Positions 43,712-52,489 of a stretch of DNA of 64,000 nt are shown here, one piece after another (the first letter of the stretch is position 1; each line of letters begins with the position of its first letter). A program made the position numbers and the translations under genes. The notes beneath the pieces were generated by a model. It saw nothing but the letters and a program-made list of their open reading frames with translations, was not told the DNA's origin and searched no databases. The DNA is from Moraxellaceae bacterium (GTDB taxonomy: Bacteria > Pseudomonadota > Gammaproteobacteria > Pseudomonadales > Moraxellaceae): the NCBI GenBank assembly GCA_030646295.1, contig JAUSND010000016.1:186001-250000 (forward strand), given 5' to 3'.

Positions 43712-44415
43712 GCGGCGGAATCTCCAGTCAGGACAGCATGCGCTGCATGATTGATCTCTGCCAGTGCCACCGCCCGGTCAAAGCGAACGCTCAGGCGCAG
43801 GTCATGACTGACAAACAGCACCGCAGTGCCGTGTTGCTTGCACTCACTGAACAGCAGGTCCAGAAAGGCCAGCTGCGTATCGGTGTCCAGGGCAGAGGTT
43901 GGCTCGTCAGCAATCACCAGAGGGGGACGCCCGATCAGTGCGCGTGCAACGGCTACCCGCTGCTGCTGTCCAATGCTCAAGGATGATGCAGGTTGTGACC
44001 AGAGCGAGGAGGGCAGCTTGAGATCCGTCAGCAGGCGCCCGGCCTCCTCGGCGGGAGAGCCATCCAGACGGCTGCGCCGTGCCGTGGAAAAGCGCAAGGG
44101 CAGCAGGACGTTGTCCATGACGGACAACCAGGGCAACAGATTGAACTGCTGGAAAACAAAGCCCAGGTGGTCGGCACGCCAGGCATCGCGGCGGGAGGCA
44201 CTCATGTGCGCGACGTCCTCGCCATCCAGCCGGATGGTGCCTTGTGAGGGCAACAGCACGCCTGCCAGCAGGGCCAGCAGCGTACTTTTGCCGGTTCCCG
44301 AAGGGCCATGCAGGAACACCCGCTCACCGGCATTCAGCGTGAATGCCGGAATATGCAGCAGCTCGGGGTTTTTGCCCCAGGCAAAGCGCAGATCAGCAAT
44401 CTCGACCAGACTCAT
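43708..44415 (-). CDS. ABC transporter ATP-binding protein, LolD/MacB type
   Basis: A 235-aa ATPase. Walker A GPSGTGKSTLLALLAG (~35-50), Q-loop FVFQQFNLLPWLSVMDNVLLPLRF, signature LSIGQQQRVAVARAL, Walker B VIADEPTSALD and His in SHD are all intact. Family pairing is with the FtsX-like permease immediately downstream. Confidence 0.93.
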   Translation of the reverse strand: MSLVEIADLRFAWGKNPELLHIPAFTLNAGERVFLHGPSGTGKSTLLALLAGVLLPSQGTIRLDGEDVAHMSASRRDAWRADHLGFVFQQFNLLPWLSVMDNVLLPLRFSTARRSRLDGSPAEEAGRLLTDLKLPSSLWSQPASSLSIGQQQRVAVARALIGRPPLVIADEPTSALDTDTQLAFLDLLFSECKQHGTAVLFVSHDLRLSVRFDRAVALAEINHAAHAVLTGDSAA

Positions 44416-44942
44416 CCGCGCACCAGTGTGGCGAGAGGGGCGGCCGGCGTCAGTATCACACTGCCTTGCCCGGCTGGCAGGGCAAATTCCACTTTGAGGG
44501 ACTGCATGCGCGGAAATGCCTTGAAGAGGGCGCTGGCATCCAGTTGCTTCAGCTTGTCTGGCTGGCTGCAGCTGAGTGTATGGCTGACCTCAATGTCGCG
44601 ATGAGCCGAACGTTCAGGTGTGGCCAGCATTTTCTTGATTCGGGTTGTGGTTTTGCTGCAACCAGCCTCTGTGTTCAGGCCAAGCAGGGCGGGCTGGCTC
44701 AGGGTTGATATGGCGGCCGCTACCGCCGCCTTTTCACCGGGCTTGGTGGCAGCATGCTCGAACCCCACGATATTGTCCGCCGGCGACTCCAGTGCTATCT
44801 GCACCGTGTTCTTTTCCAGCACGAGCGTGAGTTGGGCCATGCCATGCTGATGCGCGGCATGGCTATCCATGTCCTCGGCAAGGCCGGTTATTGGCAGGCA
44901 GGCCAGCATGATGACCGGCAAAGAAAGGGGTGATCGTGACAT
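44412..44942 (-). CDS. zrgA: DUF2796 exported protein, ZrgA-like
   Basis: A 176-aa protein with a signal peptide (cleavage near GLAED). [36 protein letters not shown] is the DUF2796 opening; the His cluster near the mature N-terminus suggests metal binding. In Vibrio the equivalent gene heads the zinc-regulated zrg operon with the same ABC genes and DUF3299 protein, linked to zinc uptake. I saw no clear Zur box upstream. First gene of the operon. Confidence 0.8.
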   Translation of the reverse strand: MSRSPLSLPVIMLACLPITGLAEDMDSHAAHQHGMAQLTLVLEKNTVQIALESPADNIVGFEHAATKPGEKAAVAAAISTLSQPALLGLNTEAGCSKTTTRIKKMLATPERSAHRDIEVSHTLSCSQPDKLKQLDASALFKAFPRMQSLKVEFALPAGQGSVILTPAAPLATLVRG

Positions 44943-45167
44943 GGGATATCCTCATCAGTGAAAGAACACCGTGGTTTCCCGAGTTTACGCAAAAAATCAG
45001 GCGAGTCGCGTCACTTTCGGGGACATTCCCCGGTTCACTGTATCAATCCGGTAAGTCGTCATGGGCCATGCCTTAAAATGCGGCCCCCGGCCTCATTCTT
45101 GGATACAATTCAGGCGCTGATATTCACTGGATACGGGGGCTTGCTCCCGTACTGCCGCGAGACCGAC

Positions 45168-46232
45168 ATGAGCCATCTTATTGATAATGCTGCAAAGCTG
45201 GTGGTCAAGGAGCACCTTGACCACCTCCACGACCATCAGGACAACCTGAGTGCGGCGCAAAAGGTCGCCCTGCGTGCACGCATCAAGGAGCTGCTGGCAA
45301 GGGAAAATGCAGTACTGGTGGCGCATTACTATGTGGATGCCGAGTTGCAGTCACTGGCAGAGGAAACCGGTGGTTTTGTGTCGGATTCCCTTGAGATGGC
45401 CCGGTTTGGTACCCGGCATCCGGCCAGCACCATTGTGGTGGCCGGCGTGAAGTTCATGGGCGAGACCGCCAAGATCCTCAACCCCGAGAAGCGCGTGCTC
45501 ATGCCCACGCTTGAGGCGACCTGCTCACTGGATATCGGTTGCCCGGCAGATGAGTTCACCGCCTTCTGTGACGCACATCCGGACTACAAGGTGGTGGTGT
45601 ATGCCAATACCTCGGCTGCCGTGAAAGCCCGGGCAGACTGGGTGGTGACGTCAAGTTGTGCCGTCGACATCGTTCAGCATCTGGCTGATCAGGGCGAAAA
45701 GATCATCTGGGCGCCGGACAAGTATCTGGGTGCCTACGTCGAAAAGATCACGGGTGCCGAGATGCTGCTGTGGGACGGCTCCTGCATCGTGCATGAAGAG
45801 TTCAAGGCACGCGGCATTCTGGACCTGAAGAAGGTTTATCCGGATGCGGCCGTTCTGGTGCACCCGGAGTCCCCGGCTTCGGTGGTGGAAATTGCCGATG
45901 CCGTGGGGTCTACCTCCCAACTGATTGCGGCAGCACACAACCTGCCCAACAAGCAGTTCATTGTGGCTACCGACAAGGGTATTTTTTACAAGATGCAGCA
46001 GTCGGCACCGGGCAAGGAGCTGATTGAGGCGCCGACGGCGGGTAGTGGTGCAACATGCCGCTCCTGTGCCCACTGCCCATGGATGGCGCTGAATGCCCTC
46101 GACAATCTGGCGCATGTACTGGAAACAGGGACACAGGAGATTCATGTGGACCCGGAGCTTGGCAAACAAGCCATCATCCCGTTGCAGCGCATGCTGGACT
46201 TTACACACAAGCTCAAGCTTGCCGCGAAGTGA
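45168..46232 (+). CDS. nadA: Quinolinate synthase A
   Basis: A 354-aa 4Fe-4S enzyme that condenses iminoaspartate with dihydroxyacetone phosphate for NAD synthesis. Conserved motifs include [57 protein letters not shown] and [19 protein letters not shown] (last cluster Cys region). ATG 45168 is chosen; an open frame extends upstream but lies in noncoding leader sequence. The 225-bp spacer to the divergent zrgA contains a possible -10 box TACAAT but no good -35. A perfect terminator follows. Confidence 0.96.
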   Translation: MSHLIDNAAKLVVKEHLDHLHDHQDNLSAAQKVALRARIKELLARENAVLVAHYYVDAELQSLAEETGGFVSDSLEMARFGTRHPASTIVVAGVKFMGETAKILNPEKRVLMPTLEATCSLDIGCPADEFTAFCDAHPDYKVVVYANTSAAVKARADWVVTSSCAVDIVQHLADQGEKIIWAPDKYLGAYVEKITGAEMLLWDGSCIVHEEFKARGILDLKKVYPDAAVLVHPESPASVVEIADAVGSTSQLIAAAHNLPNKQFIVATDKGIFYKMQQSAPGKELIEAPTAGSGATCRSCAHCPWMALNALDNLAHVLETGTQEIHVDPELGKQAIIPLQRMLDFTHKLKLAAK

Positions 46233-46256
46233 TCTGCCTGGCGTATGCCAGCTGCA

Positions 46257-46292
46257 ATAAAAAACGCCGGCATATGCCGGCGTTTTTTATTT
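46257..46292. terminator. Bidirectional terminator after nadA
   Basis: AAAAAACGCCGGCAT and ATGCCGGCGTTTTTT form a perfect palindrome with T-runs on both strands. It serves the convergent nadA and bepA-like genes. Confidence 0.93.
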
Positions 46293-46307
46293 GAATCAGG
46301 CATGCAC

Positions 46308-47756
46308 TCAAAGCTTCATGTCCTGCTTTGCCTCTTCCATCTTGCGCATGCGTTTTTGTATTCTGGCCGTCATCGGATAGTCATTCCTGACAAGATCGCG
46401 AGCCATCGCCAGCTGTTCCAGTGCCTTGTCTTCATGGCCATACAGAAAGAAAACCTCGGCGCGGGCGCGATGCACCCCGAGAGCATTCTTTGTGGAGCTG
46501 TAGGCATCAACCAGTAACCGCCAGGGCTGTATGTCATCACTGCGCTCACGGGCCAGTGCCTCAAGCCGTTCCGTCACCATGGCAGCTTCGCCATTGGCAA
46601 TACGTACTTTTGCGTAATACATGAATACCGGATAGCTGTCCGGATTGAGTGACAAGGCAGCTTCAAGAGTTCGTGCGGCATCATCCAGCCTGCGTTCACT
46701 GAAGAATATCTCGGCTTCTGCAATCACATAGTCCGCCCGTTGCGGGTCATCTGCCAGTAAAGGGGCCAGGGCCGCATGGGCTTCGGCAAACTTACGCTCC
46801 CGCACGAGTGCCAGTGCCAGTCCGAGGTGATTGACCCGCTCACTGTCATCGAGGGTGCGCGACCCCTTGATCTGCTCCTGAAAGTGCGCCGCACCACGCC
46901 CCGTGTCGTTCATGAACTGCACCAGCATACGGGTGCGGGCGAGCTGGTAGTCCAGTGCATCCTCGGCACGCTTTCTTTTCGGAAACTGGTTGGCGCGGTT
47001 GAACGTATCCGCGATACGAGACTGGGTTAGCGGATGGGTCAGGACAAACTCGGGGATGGCGCCCACCTGACGGGACTGACGTTCCATGCGCTGGAAAAAG
47101 CGGGGCATGGCTTGCGGGTCCAGCCCGGCATCCGCCAGTGTCTGCATGCCGATGCGATCAGCTTCCTGTTCATTCAGCCGGCTGTAGCTCAGACGGTTTT
47201 GCAGCGAGGCAGCCTGGGCGCTGGCTCCCAGTGCATAGGCCCCCTGACCGTCACCGCTGGCAGCGACGGCAATACTGGCCAGCATGGCGCCCAGATAGAC
47301 CCATTGGTTGCTCTTGCTTTCTGCCAGCTGGCGGGCAAAGTGGCGCTGGCTCAGGTGGCCAAGTTCGTGTGCCAATACCGATGAAAACTCGGCCTCGGTT
47401 TCTGCATGCAGCAACAGGCCGGCATTGATGCCGATGACTCCGCCAGGGACTGCAAACGCATTGATGGCCTTGTCATTGATGATGATCAGGGTGAGGTCGG
47501 GGTCTTTCAGCGGGCTGTTGAATGCCAGGCGGTAACATTGCCGCTCAAGATAGCTCTGCAGGACCGGATCATTGATCGAAGAGGTCGAGCCACGCAGCTT
47601 GCGAATCCATGCCCGGCCAAGCCGGTACTCCTGTTCCGGGGTCACGATGGCTGACGAGTTGTCACCCAGTTCGGGCAGCTCGCTCTCTGCCTGTGCCGGC
47701 AGGAGAGTGCCGAGCAGCAGGAGGCTGGTGAGCAAGGCGGTGACCAGGTGTTTCAT
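46308..47756 (-). CDS. bepA: BepA-like M48 metalloprotease with TPR domain
   Basis: A 482-aa periplasmic protein with signal peptide (ends at AQA). Zinc motif HELGH (in LAHELGHLSQRHF) and third ligand Glu in NEQEADRIGM are intact. AINAFAVPGGVIGINAGLL is conserved. The C-terminal ~200 residues are TPR-like helices (RKFAEAHAALAPLLADDP, RRLDDAARTLEAALSLNPDS). BepA assists or degrades outer-membrane beta-barrel proteins with the BAM complex. ATG 47756 gives the canonical signal peptide; upstream in-frame codons are rejected. Confidence 0.92.
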   Translation of the reverse strand: MKHLVTALLTSLLLLGTLLPAQAESELPELGDNSSAIVTPEQEYRLGRAWIRKLRGSTSSINDPVLQSYLERQCYRLAFNSPLKDPDLTLIIINDKAINAFAVPGGVIGINAGLLLHAETEAEFSSVLAHELGHLSQRHFARQLAESKSNQWVYLGAMLASIAVAASGDGQGAYALGASAQAASLQNRLSYSRLNEQEADRIGMQTLADAGLDPQAMPRFFQRMERQSRQVGAIPEFVLTHPLTQSRIADTFNRANQFPKRKRAEDALDYQLARTRMLVQFMNDTGRGAAHFQEQIKGSRTLDDSERVNHLGLALALVRERKFAEAHAALAPLLADDPQRADYVIAEAEIFFSERRLDDAARTLEAALSLNPDSYPVFMYYAKVRIANGEAAMVTERLEALARERSDDIQPWRLLVDAYSSTKNALGVHRARAEVFFLYGHEDKALEQLAMARDLVRNDYPMTARIQKRMRKMEEAKQDMKL

Positions 47757-47844
47757 CAGGGTGTTCCGGTCCGGATACGGTATGATGGGACTATTCTGTC
47801 GGATGCTTTCGCCGGCTGCATCTGTTGCCTGCAGGTTTTTACAA

Positions 47845-48078
47845 ATGAATGACGTAGTCAGAACACTTGATGCACGTGGTTTGCGCTGCCCGATGCCATT
47901 ACTCAAGCTGAAACAGGCCCTTCACGGCATGGCGGCAGGTGAGGTGATTGAGGTGCAGACAACGGACGCAGGGTCGGTGCGCGACTTTCAGGCTTTCCTG
48001 CGTCAGGCCGGTCATGGGCTGCTGGAGCTGCAGGAGGGGGAGAGCACGTTTCTCTTCCGCATACAGAAAGCCGGATAA
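47845..48078 (+). CDS. tusA: TusA-family sulfurtransferase
   Basis: A 77-aa protein. RTLDARGLRCPMPLLKLKQAL carries the CPxP motif with Cys15 as persulfide carrier. In E. coli TusA passes sulfur to TusD for 2-thiouridine in tRNA. The start is ATG 47845, 89 bp from the divergent bepA-like start. Followed by a terminator. Confidence 0.92.
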   Translation: MNDVVRTLDARGLRCPMPLLKLKQALHGMAAGEVIEVQTTDAGSVRDFQAFLRQAGHGLLELQEGESTFLFRIQKAG

Positions 48079-48093
48079 GCCTGGGGGCTGAAC

Positions 48094-48122
48094 GAAAAAA
48101 GGCCGCTTGATGCGGCCTTTTT
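48094..48122. terminator. Terminator between tusA and bcp
   Basis: AAAAAAGGCCGC and GCGGCCTTTTT pair over TTGAT. T-runs occur on both strands, suiting the convergent genes. Confidence 0.88.
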
Positions 48123-48136
48123 CATGCTCGGGCGTG

Positions 48137-48607
48137 TTACTTGTTCAGCTGTTTGACGGCAAAGAGGACTGCTTCGGCATGTCCGTCCACTTTAACCTTG
48201 CGCCACTCATTACGCAGGATGCCATTCTTGTCGATCAGGAAGGTGCTGCGTTCAATGCCCTCTACCTGCTTGCCGTACATGTTCTTCATCTGGATGACAT
48301 CGAACAGGCGACACAGTTTTTCGTCAGCATCGCTGATCAGCTCAAAGGGCAGGCATTCCTTGCCCTTGAAGCTTTCATGTGACTTGATGCTGTCGCGGGA
48401 CACACCCAGTATCATGCATTTTTCCGCCGTGAATTCGCCCATCATGTCACGAAACTGCTGGCTTTCAAGGGTGCAGCCCGGGGTGGAATCCTTCGGGTAA
48501 AAATACAGGATGACATGCCAGCCCTGCAGTGCCGAAAGCTTTACGTCCTTGTTGCTGGTGGCAGGCAGGTGAAAATCAGGGACAGCATCACCAATTGCGA
48601 TAGTCAT
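48137..48607 (-). CDS. bcp: Peroxiredoxin, BCP/PrxQ type
   Basis: A 156-aa thiol peroxidase. The peroxidatic Cys is in YPKDSTPGCTLESQQFRD. The usual resolving Cys five residues later (CxxxxC) is absent: the position is Gln. It is therefore either a 1-Cys enzyme or uses one of the later Cys residues (CMILG, CLPFE, CRLFD). Start MTIAIGDAVPDFHLP is typical. It is upstream of a tusA-convergent terminator. Confidence 0.93.
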   Translation of the reverse strand: MTIAIGDAVPDFHLPATSNKDVKLSALQGWHVILYFYPKDSTPGCTLESQQFRDMMGEFTAEKCMILGVSRDSIKSHESFKGKECLPFELISDADEKLCRLFDVIQMKNMYGKQVEGIERSTFLIDKNGILRNEWRKVKVDGHAEAVLFAVKQLNK

Positions 48608-48700
48608 GACAATTTCCTTGTGACAGACAGGATGAATCCGGAAGTGCAACGCTGGCAAAGAACAGTCCGCATGGATGGGGCGCAGGACTGTTGCCCTGCA

Positions 48701-49231
48701 TCAGTTCTTGAAGGGCTCGATAATGGCGTCCAGATTGCGATCATCACAGAACAGCATGAAGTTTTCGCGAAGGCTGGCGACATGGACGCGTGCCGGGATA
48801 TTTACCGTCATGCTCAGTGCAAACATGGGTGAGCCCGTATGCGGAGCCGCGTAGGTGCTGGTTTCCATGGCCTCGATGTTGATGCCCTGGATGGCAAAGA
48901 AGTTGGCAATTTCATGCACGATGCCGGGGTTGTCGAGCGCGATCACATGCACGTTGTACGGCATGGCCTCCGCCTGGACGGCGCGGGGCTCCGTGCGCTT
49001 GCAGGTGATGGCCAGCTCCAGGCGCTTGCCCAGATTGGGCAACTGGGCTTCCAGCTTGGCAATGGCATCCCAGGTGCCGCAGACCATCATGATCAGGGCA
49101 AATTCCTGGCCCATCACAATCATCCGGGAGTCTGCAATATTGCAGCGGGCTTCCGATGCGGCCCGGGCAAGTTCGTCAACGATGCCGGTGCGGTCGGCAC
49201 CCAGCGCAGAGAGAACGAGAAAATGTTCCAT
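48701..49231 (-). CDS. gcvR: Glycine cleavage regulator GcvR-type ACT protein
   Basis: A 176-aa protein with two ACT domains (MEHFLVLSALGADRTGIVDELARAAS ... and YNVHVIALDNPGIVHEIANFFAIQGINI). This arrangement matches GcvR, which binds glycine and restrains GcvA in E. coli. No gcv genes are nearby, so the target is not shown. ATG 49231 is used; an upstream extension lies in noncoding leader. Confidence 0.88.
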   Translation of the reverse strand: MEHFLVLSALGADRTGIVDELARAASEARCNIADSRMIVMGQEFALIMMVCGTWDAIAKLEAQLPNLGKRLELAITCKRTEPRAVQAEAMPYNVHVIALDNPGIVHEIANFFAIQGINIEAMETSTYAAPHTGSPMFALSMTVNIPARVHVASLRENFMLFCDDRNLDAIIEPFKN

Positions 49232-49301
49232 GAGGCTTCCTGAATAGTCACGGCACAGCAGTGCGGTAATCGGCCGAGTGTAGCACCGGCCCTTGGCTCT
49301 T

Positions 49302-49997
49302 TTAAGTCGATACGGAGACTTGTTGATAGCGGGTGGGGTCTGCGATGCCGGCATCCTGAAAGCCCTTGCGACGCAAGCGACACGAGTCACAGACGCCGCA
49401 GGCACGACCATCCAGATCAGCCTGATAGCAGGAGACTGTCAGCGCATAATCCACGCCAAGGGCCATGCCCTTGTCGATGATTTCAGCCTTGCTCAGGTAC
49501 ATGAGCGGCGTGTGGATTTTCATGCGATGGCCTTCCACTCCGGCCTTGGTGGCCAGGTTGGCCATGGTTTCAAACGCGGCAATGAACTCGGGACGGCAAT
49601 CAGGGTAGCCGGAGTAGTCCACGGCATTCACCCCGATATAGATCGCATCGGCCCCGGTCACTTCAGCAAGGCCGAGGGCAAATGACAGAAACACGGTATT
49701 GCGGGCCGGCACATAGGTGACCGGGATGCCTTCGCTTTCTTCCGTGGGGACGGCAATCGAGGTGTCGGTCAGGGCCGAGCCGCCAATGGTGCCCAGCTCC
49801 AGCCGGATGACACGGTGATCGCCGATGGCAAACGCCTGGGCAATGCGCTGTGCGGCAGCCAGCTCGGCATTATGGCGCTGGCCGTAATCAAAGCTCAGGG
49901 CTATCGGCTCAAAGCCCTCCTGGCGGGCAATGGCCAGGCAAGTGGCCGAGTCCAGCCCGCCGGACAAAAGAACGATGGCTTTCGGTTTTGCAGTCAT
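49302..49997 (-). CDS. queC: 7-cyano-7-deazaguanine synthase
   Basis: A 231-aa ATP-dependent enzyme turning 7-carboxy-7-deazaguanine into preQ0 for queuosine. [13 protein letters not shown] is the PP-loop, [18 protein letters not shown] is conserved, and [20 protein letters not shown] holds the zinc Cys set. ATG 49997 is chosen over GTG 50009; neither has a strong ribosome site. It follows queE on the same strand by about 30 bp. Confidence 0.96.
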   Translation of the reverse strand: MTAKPKAIVLLSGGLDSATCLAIARQEGFEPIALSFDYGQRHNAELAAAQRIAQAFAIGDHRVIRLELGTIGGSALTDTSIAVPTEESEGIPVTYVPARNTVFLSFALGLAEVTGADAIYIGVNAVDYSGYPDCRPEFIAAFETMANLATKAGVEGHRMKIHTPLMYLSKAEIIDKGMALGVDYALTVSCYQADLDGRACGVCDSCRLRRKGFQDAGIADPTRYQQVSVST

Positions 49998-50030
49998 TGT
50001 GAATGGCACTGGGTCTGGAGTTAACGGTGT

Positions 50031-50675
50031 TTAGTGGCCGGGCTCATTGTTCCACAGGTATTTGTGCAGCTGTACCTGCATGCGCACATGCAGACGGTCC
50101 GCCAGAATCCATTCGGCCAGCTCGCGCGGCTCCAGCGCATTGTGCACCGGTGAGAACAATACATCGCCAACCCGGTCGGGCAGGGCGTATTCATCACACT
50201 TGAACCGGGCCCATTCGTAATCCTTGCGGGAGGCGATCACAAACTTCACCTGATCATGCCGGGTAAGCAGGGGAATGTTTTCATAGCGGTTGCGATGCGC
50301 TTCCCCGGAGTCGGGCGCTTTCAGGTCCATGACCTTGCTGACACGGGGGTCGACACCACTGACGTCCATGGCACCGCCGGTTTCCAGCGAGACATCAAGG
50401 CCGGCATCACACAGTGCTGTCAGCAGCGGCAGGCACTCCGGCTGGGCCAGTGGCTCGCCACCAGTGACACAGACATGGCGGGCACCATGGGTGACGACAC
50501 TCTCCAGTACCGTATCCAGCGTCATTATGGTGCCGCCGCTGAAGGAGTAGGGGGTATCGCACCAGACGCAACGCAAGGGGCAGCCGGTCAGGCGCACGAA
50601 TACCGTGGGCCGGCCAACGGAGCGGGCTTCACCCTGAAGGGAGTGGAAGATTTCAGTGATACGAAGTTCGGTCAC
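50031..50675 (-). CDS. queE: 7-carboxy-7-deazaguanine synthase (radical SAM)
   Basis: A 214-aa radical-SAM enzyme catalysing the ring contraction step of queuosine synthesis. The cluster motif is CPLRCVWCDTPYSF (CX3CX2C). FHSLQGEARSVGRPTVFVRLTGC precedes it, and VCVTGGEPLAQPE is the GGE motif. The start is GTG. It lies just upstream of queC, downstream of cpoB. Confidence 0.95.
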   Translation of the reverse strand: MTELRITEIFHSLQGEARSVGRPTVFVRLTGCPLRCVWCDTPYSFSGGTIMTLDTVLESVVTHGARHVCVTGGEPLAQPECLPLLTALCDAGLDVSLETGGAMDVSGVDPRVSKVMDLKAPDSGEAHRNRYENIPLLTRHDQVKFVIASRKDYEWARFKCDEYALPDRVGDVLFSPVHNALEPRELAEWILADRLHVRMQVQLHKYLWNNEPGH

Positions 50676-50727
50676 GGTTGCGGCAGGCAGTCAGATAGTC
50701 ATCCATTCTACCGCAACCCGAGCGGGA

Positions 50728-51693
50728 CTACCGCTTGTTTGCAGCAGGCTTGGCGGGGGCCGGTTTTGCTGCCGCTTTTTTGCTGGTCTCGGTGGTTTTA
50801 AGCCAGGTCTCTGCCAGGCTGGCTTCGGGGCTCTTGGGGTAGCGCTTGACCAGTTCCTGCATCTTTTTACCTGCCTCATCCGGCTTGCCTTGCAGGTCAA
50901 GGATGCTGGCGATCTTGTACAGCGCTGCCGGGGCCTTGGCATTCTCGGGATATCTGGTCAGTACCGTGTCGAACTGCTGGCGTGCCTTGGCCAGATCCGG
51001 CTTTGTCGCGTTCAGGTAAAACTCGCCCAGCCAGTAGTAGGCACCCGGTGTCAGGCTGGAGTCAGGGTACGTCTTCACGAAGGACTGCATGGGGGCAATG
51101 GCCTTGTCAGGTCCGCCCTTGCGAAAAGTGTCGTAGGCGGCCAGATAGGCCTTCTTCTCGTCTTCGAGCGTACTGGTTGCTGTGGCTTGCGGATCAGTTG
51201 CTGCGGCTCCGGCAACAGGCAGCTTTTGCTGTTCCTGCTGTTGCAGCAGGCGCTGGTCCAGATCGGTGTAGCGGGTACGCAGGTCATTCTGCAGGCGCTC
51301 GATCAGGTGCGTCTGTTCTTCCACAGTGCCACGCAAAAGCGCCACTTCCTGCTGAAGCTGTTGCAGTTGTGAATAAAGCTGCCAGTAGTTGCCGCTTTCG
51401 GGCACCGGGCTGGCGGGAGTGTCTCGGGCAGTGCTGCCCCCGAGAATAACCGTTGGCGCGGCAATAATGCTTTCGGAAACTGTTACGGCGGGTGCTGCTT
51501 CTGGCAGGGCAGCATGTGTTTGCACTGCAGCAGTGGCTGGTGCCGGGGCCGCTGGCGTGGCTGTAGTTGCAGTGGCAGGCTGGCTCAGTGGCCGCTCCTC
51601 AATGACAATCCCGCTGGCGGAGGCGACAGCCGACTGCAGTGCCAGGCCAAGCGGTAAAAGGGCAATCGAGCGATACAGGGCAGAACGTGTCAT
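50728..51693 (-). CDS. cpoB: Cell division coordinator CpoB
   Basis: A 321-aa periplasmic protein with signal peptide (~1-26), an Ala/Pro/Thr-rich spacer (~35-95), a coiled coil (YWQLYSQLQQLQQEVALLRGTVEEQTHLIERLQNDLRTRY) and C-terminal TPRs (AYDTFRKGGPDKAIAPMQSFVKTYPDS ...). CpoB links Tol energy to septal peptidoglycan synthesis. It normally follows pal directly; here a phosphatase and kinase gene intervene. Confidence 0.92.
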   Translation of the reverse strand: MTRSALYRSIALLPLGLALQSAVASASGIVIEERPLSQPATATTATPAAPAPATAAVQTHAALPEAAPAVTVSESIIAAPTVILGGSTARDTPASPVPESGNYWQLYSQLQQLQQEVALLRGTVEEQTHLIERLQNDLRTRYTDLDQRLLQQQEQQKLPVAGAAATDPQATATSTLEDEKKAYLAAYDTFRKGGPDKAIAPMQSFVKTYPDSSLTPGAYYWLGEFYLNATKPDLAKARQQFDTVLTRYPENAKAPAALYKIASILDLQGKPDEAGKKMQELVKRYPKSPEASLAETWLKTTETSKKAAAKPAPAKPAANKR

Positions 51694-51757
51694 ACGGCAC
51701 CACGGGTTATACGGGTCGGAATGTCAGGAGTGTCGCAGAGCGCACGACATTCGTCTG

Positions 51758-52477
51758 TTACGGAATGTCGATCAGTACCGTACTGATGTTATCGCGACCA
51801 CCCTGTGTGTTGGCCATGTCGATTAGTGCTTCGCAGGTGGTGACGGCATCAAAGCCGCGACCCAGCCAGGTAGATATATCGCCATCGCCCACCATCTCGT
51901 GCAGGCCGTCAGAGCAGAGCAGGTAGCGGTCTTTTTCCTGCACGGACGTTGATGCGACATCAACGTGAAAGTCACCCTCCAGGCCGAGTGCGCGGGTGAG
52001 GATGTTGCGCCCCACCTTGCGGGCAGCTTCCTCGGCCGAGTAGTTGCCCTTGTCCATGAACTCCTGTTGCAGCGAGTGGTCACGTGTCAGTTGCTCAAGC
52101 TGTCCCTTGCGCCACCGGTACAGACGGGAATCACCGACATGGGCAAACGTCAGGGTCTGCTTTTCAAGCAGTGTCACGACGATGGTGGTTCCCATGCCCT
52201 TGTAGCGGGGAGAGCTGTCTGCCTTTTCCAGAATACCGGCATGCGCTGCCTGCACGGCTGTTTCCAGCCGTTCTTTTGCGGGTACTCCGGCGGTTTGCTG
52301 CAGGATGACGCGGATCATGTCGATGGCCATCTGGCTGGCGACTTCCCCCGCGTTGTGACCACCCATGCCATCCGCAAGGATGCCCGCTCCCAGTTCGGCA
52401 GAAATGGCGACAGCATCCTCGTTATGTTCGCGCTGGCGACCGATATCCGTGCGACAGGCGTATGTCGGGCTTTTCAT
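51758..52477 (-). CDS. PP2C-family Ser/Thr protein phosphatase
   Basis: A 239-aa soluble PPM phosphatase. Metal-binding Asp residues are in HNEDAVAI, GILADGMGGHNAGEVAS, LLCSDGLHEMV and GGRDNISTVLI; all are intact. The ATG at 52477 has AAGGGG at good spacing; an ATG 6 bp upstream overlaps it. It begins 13 bp after the kinase gene, so the two form a kinase-phosphatase pair expected to act on the same substrates. Confidence 0.93.
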   Translation of the reverse strand: MKSPTYACRTDIGRQREHNEDAVAISAELGAGILADGMGGHNAGEVASQMAIDMIRVILQQTAGVPAKERLETAVQAAHAGILEKADSSPRYKGMGTTIVVTLLEKQTLTFAHVGDSRLYRWRKGQLEQLTRDHSLQQEFMDKGNYSAEEAARKVGRNILTRALGLEGDFHVDVASTSVQEKDRYLLCSDGLHEMVGDGDISTWLGRGFDAVTTCEALIDMANTQGGRDNISTVLIDIP

Positions 52478-52489
52478 GGCCATGCCCCT

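Noticed and set aside
44958-45167. N-terminal extension of nadA
   Set aside because: The added residues do not resemble any NadA; the family starts near [11 protein letters not shown] and the upstream part is leader DNA.
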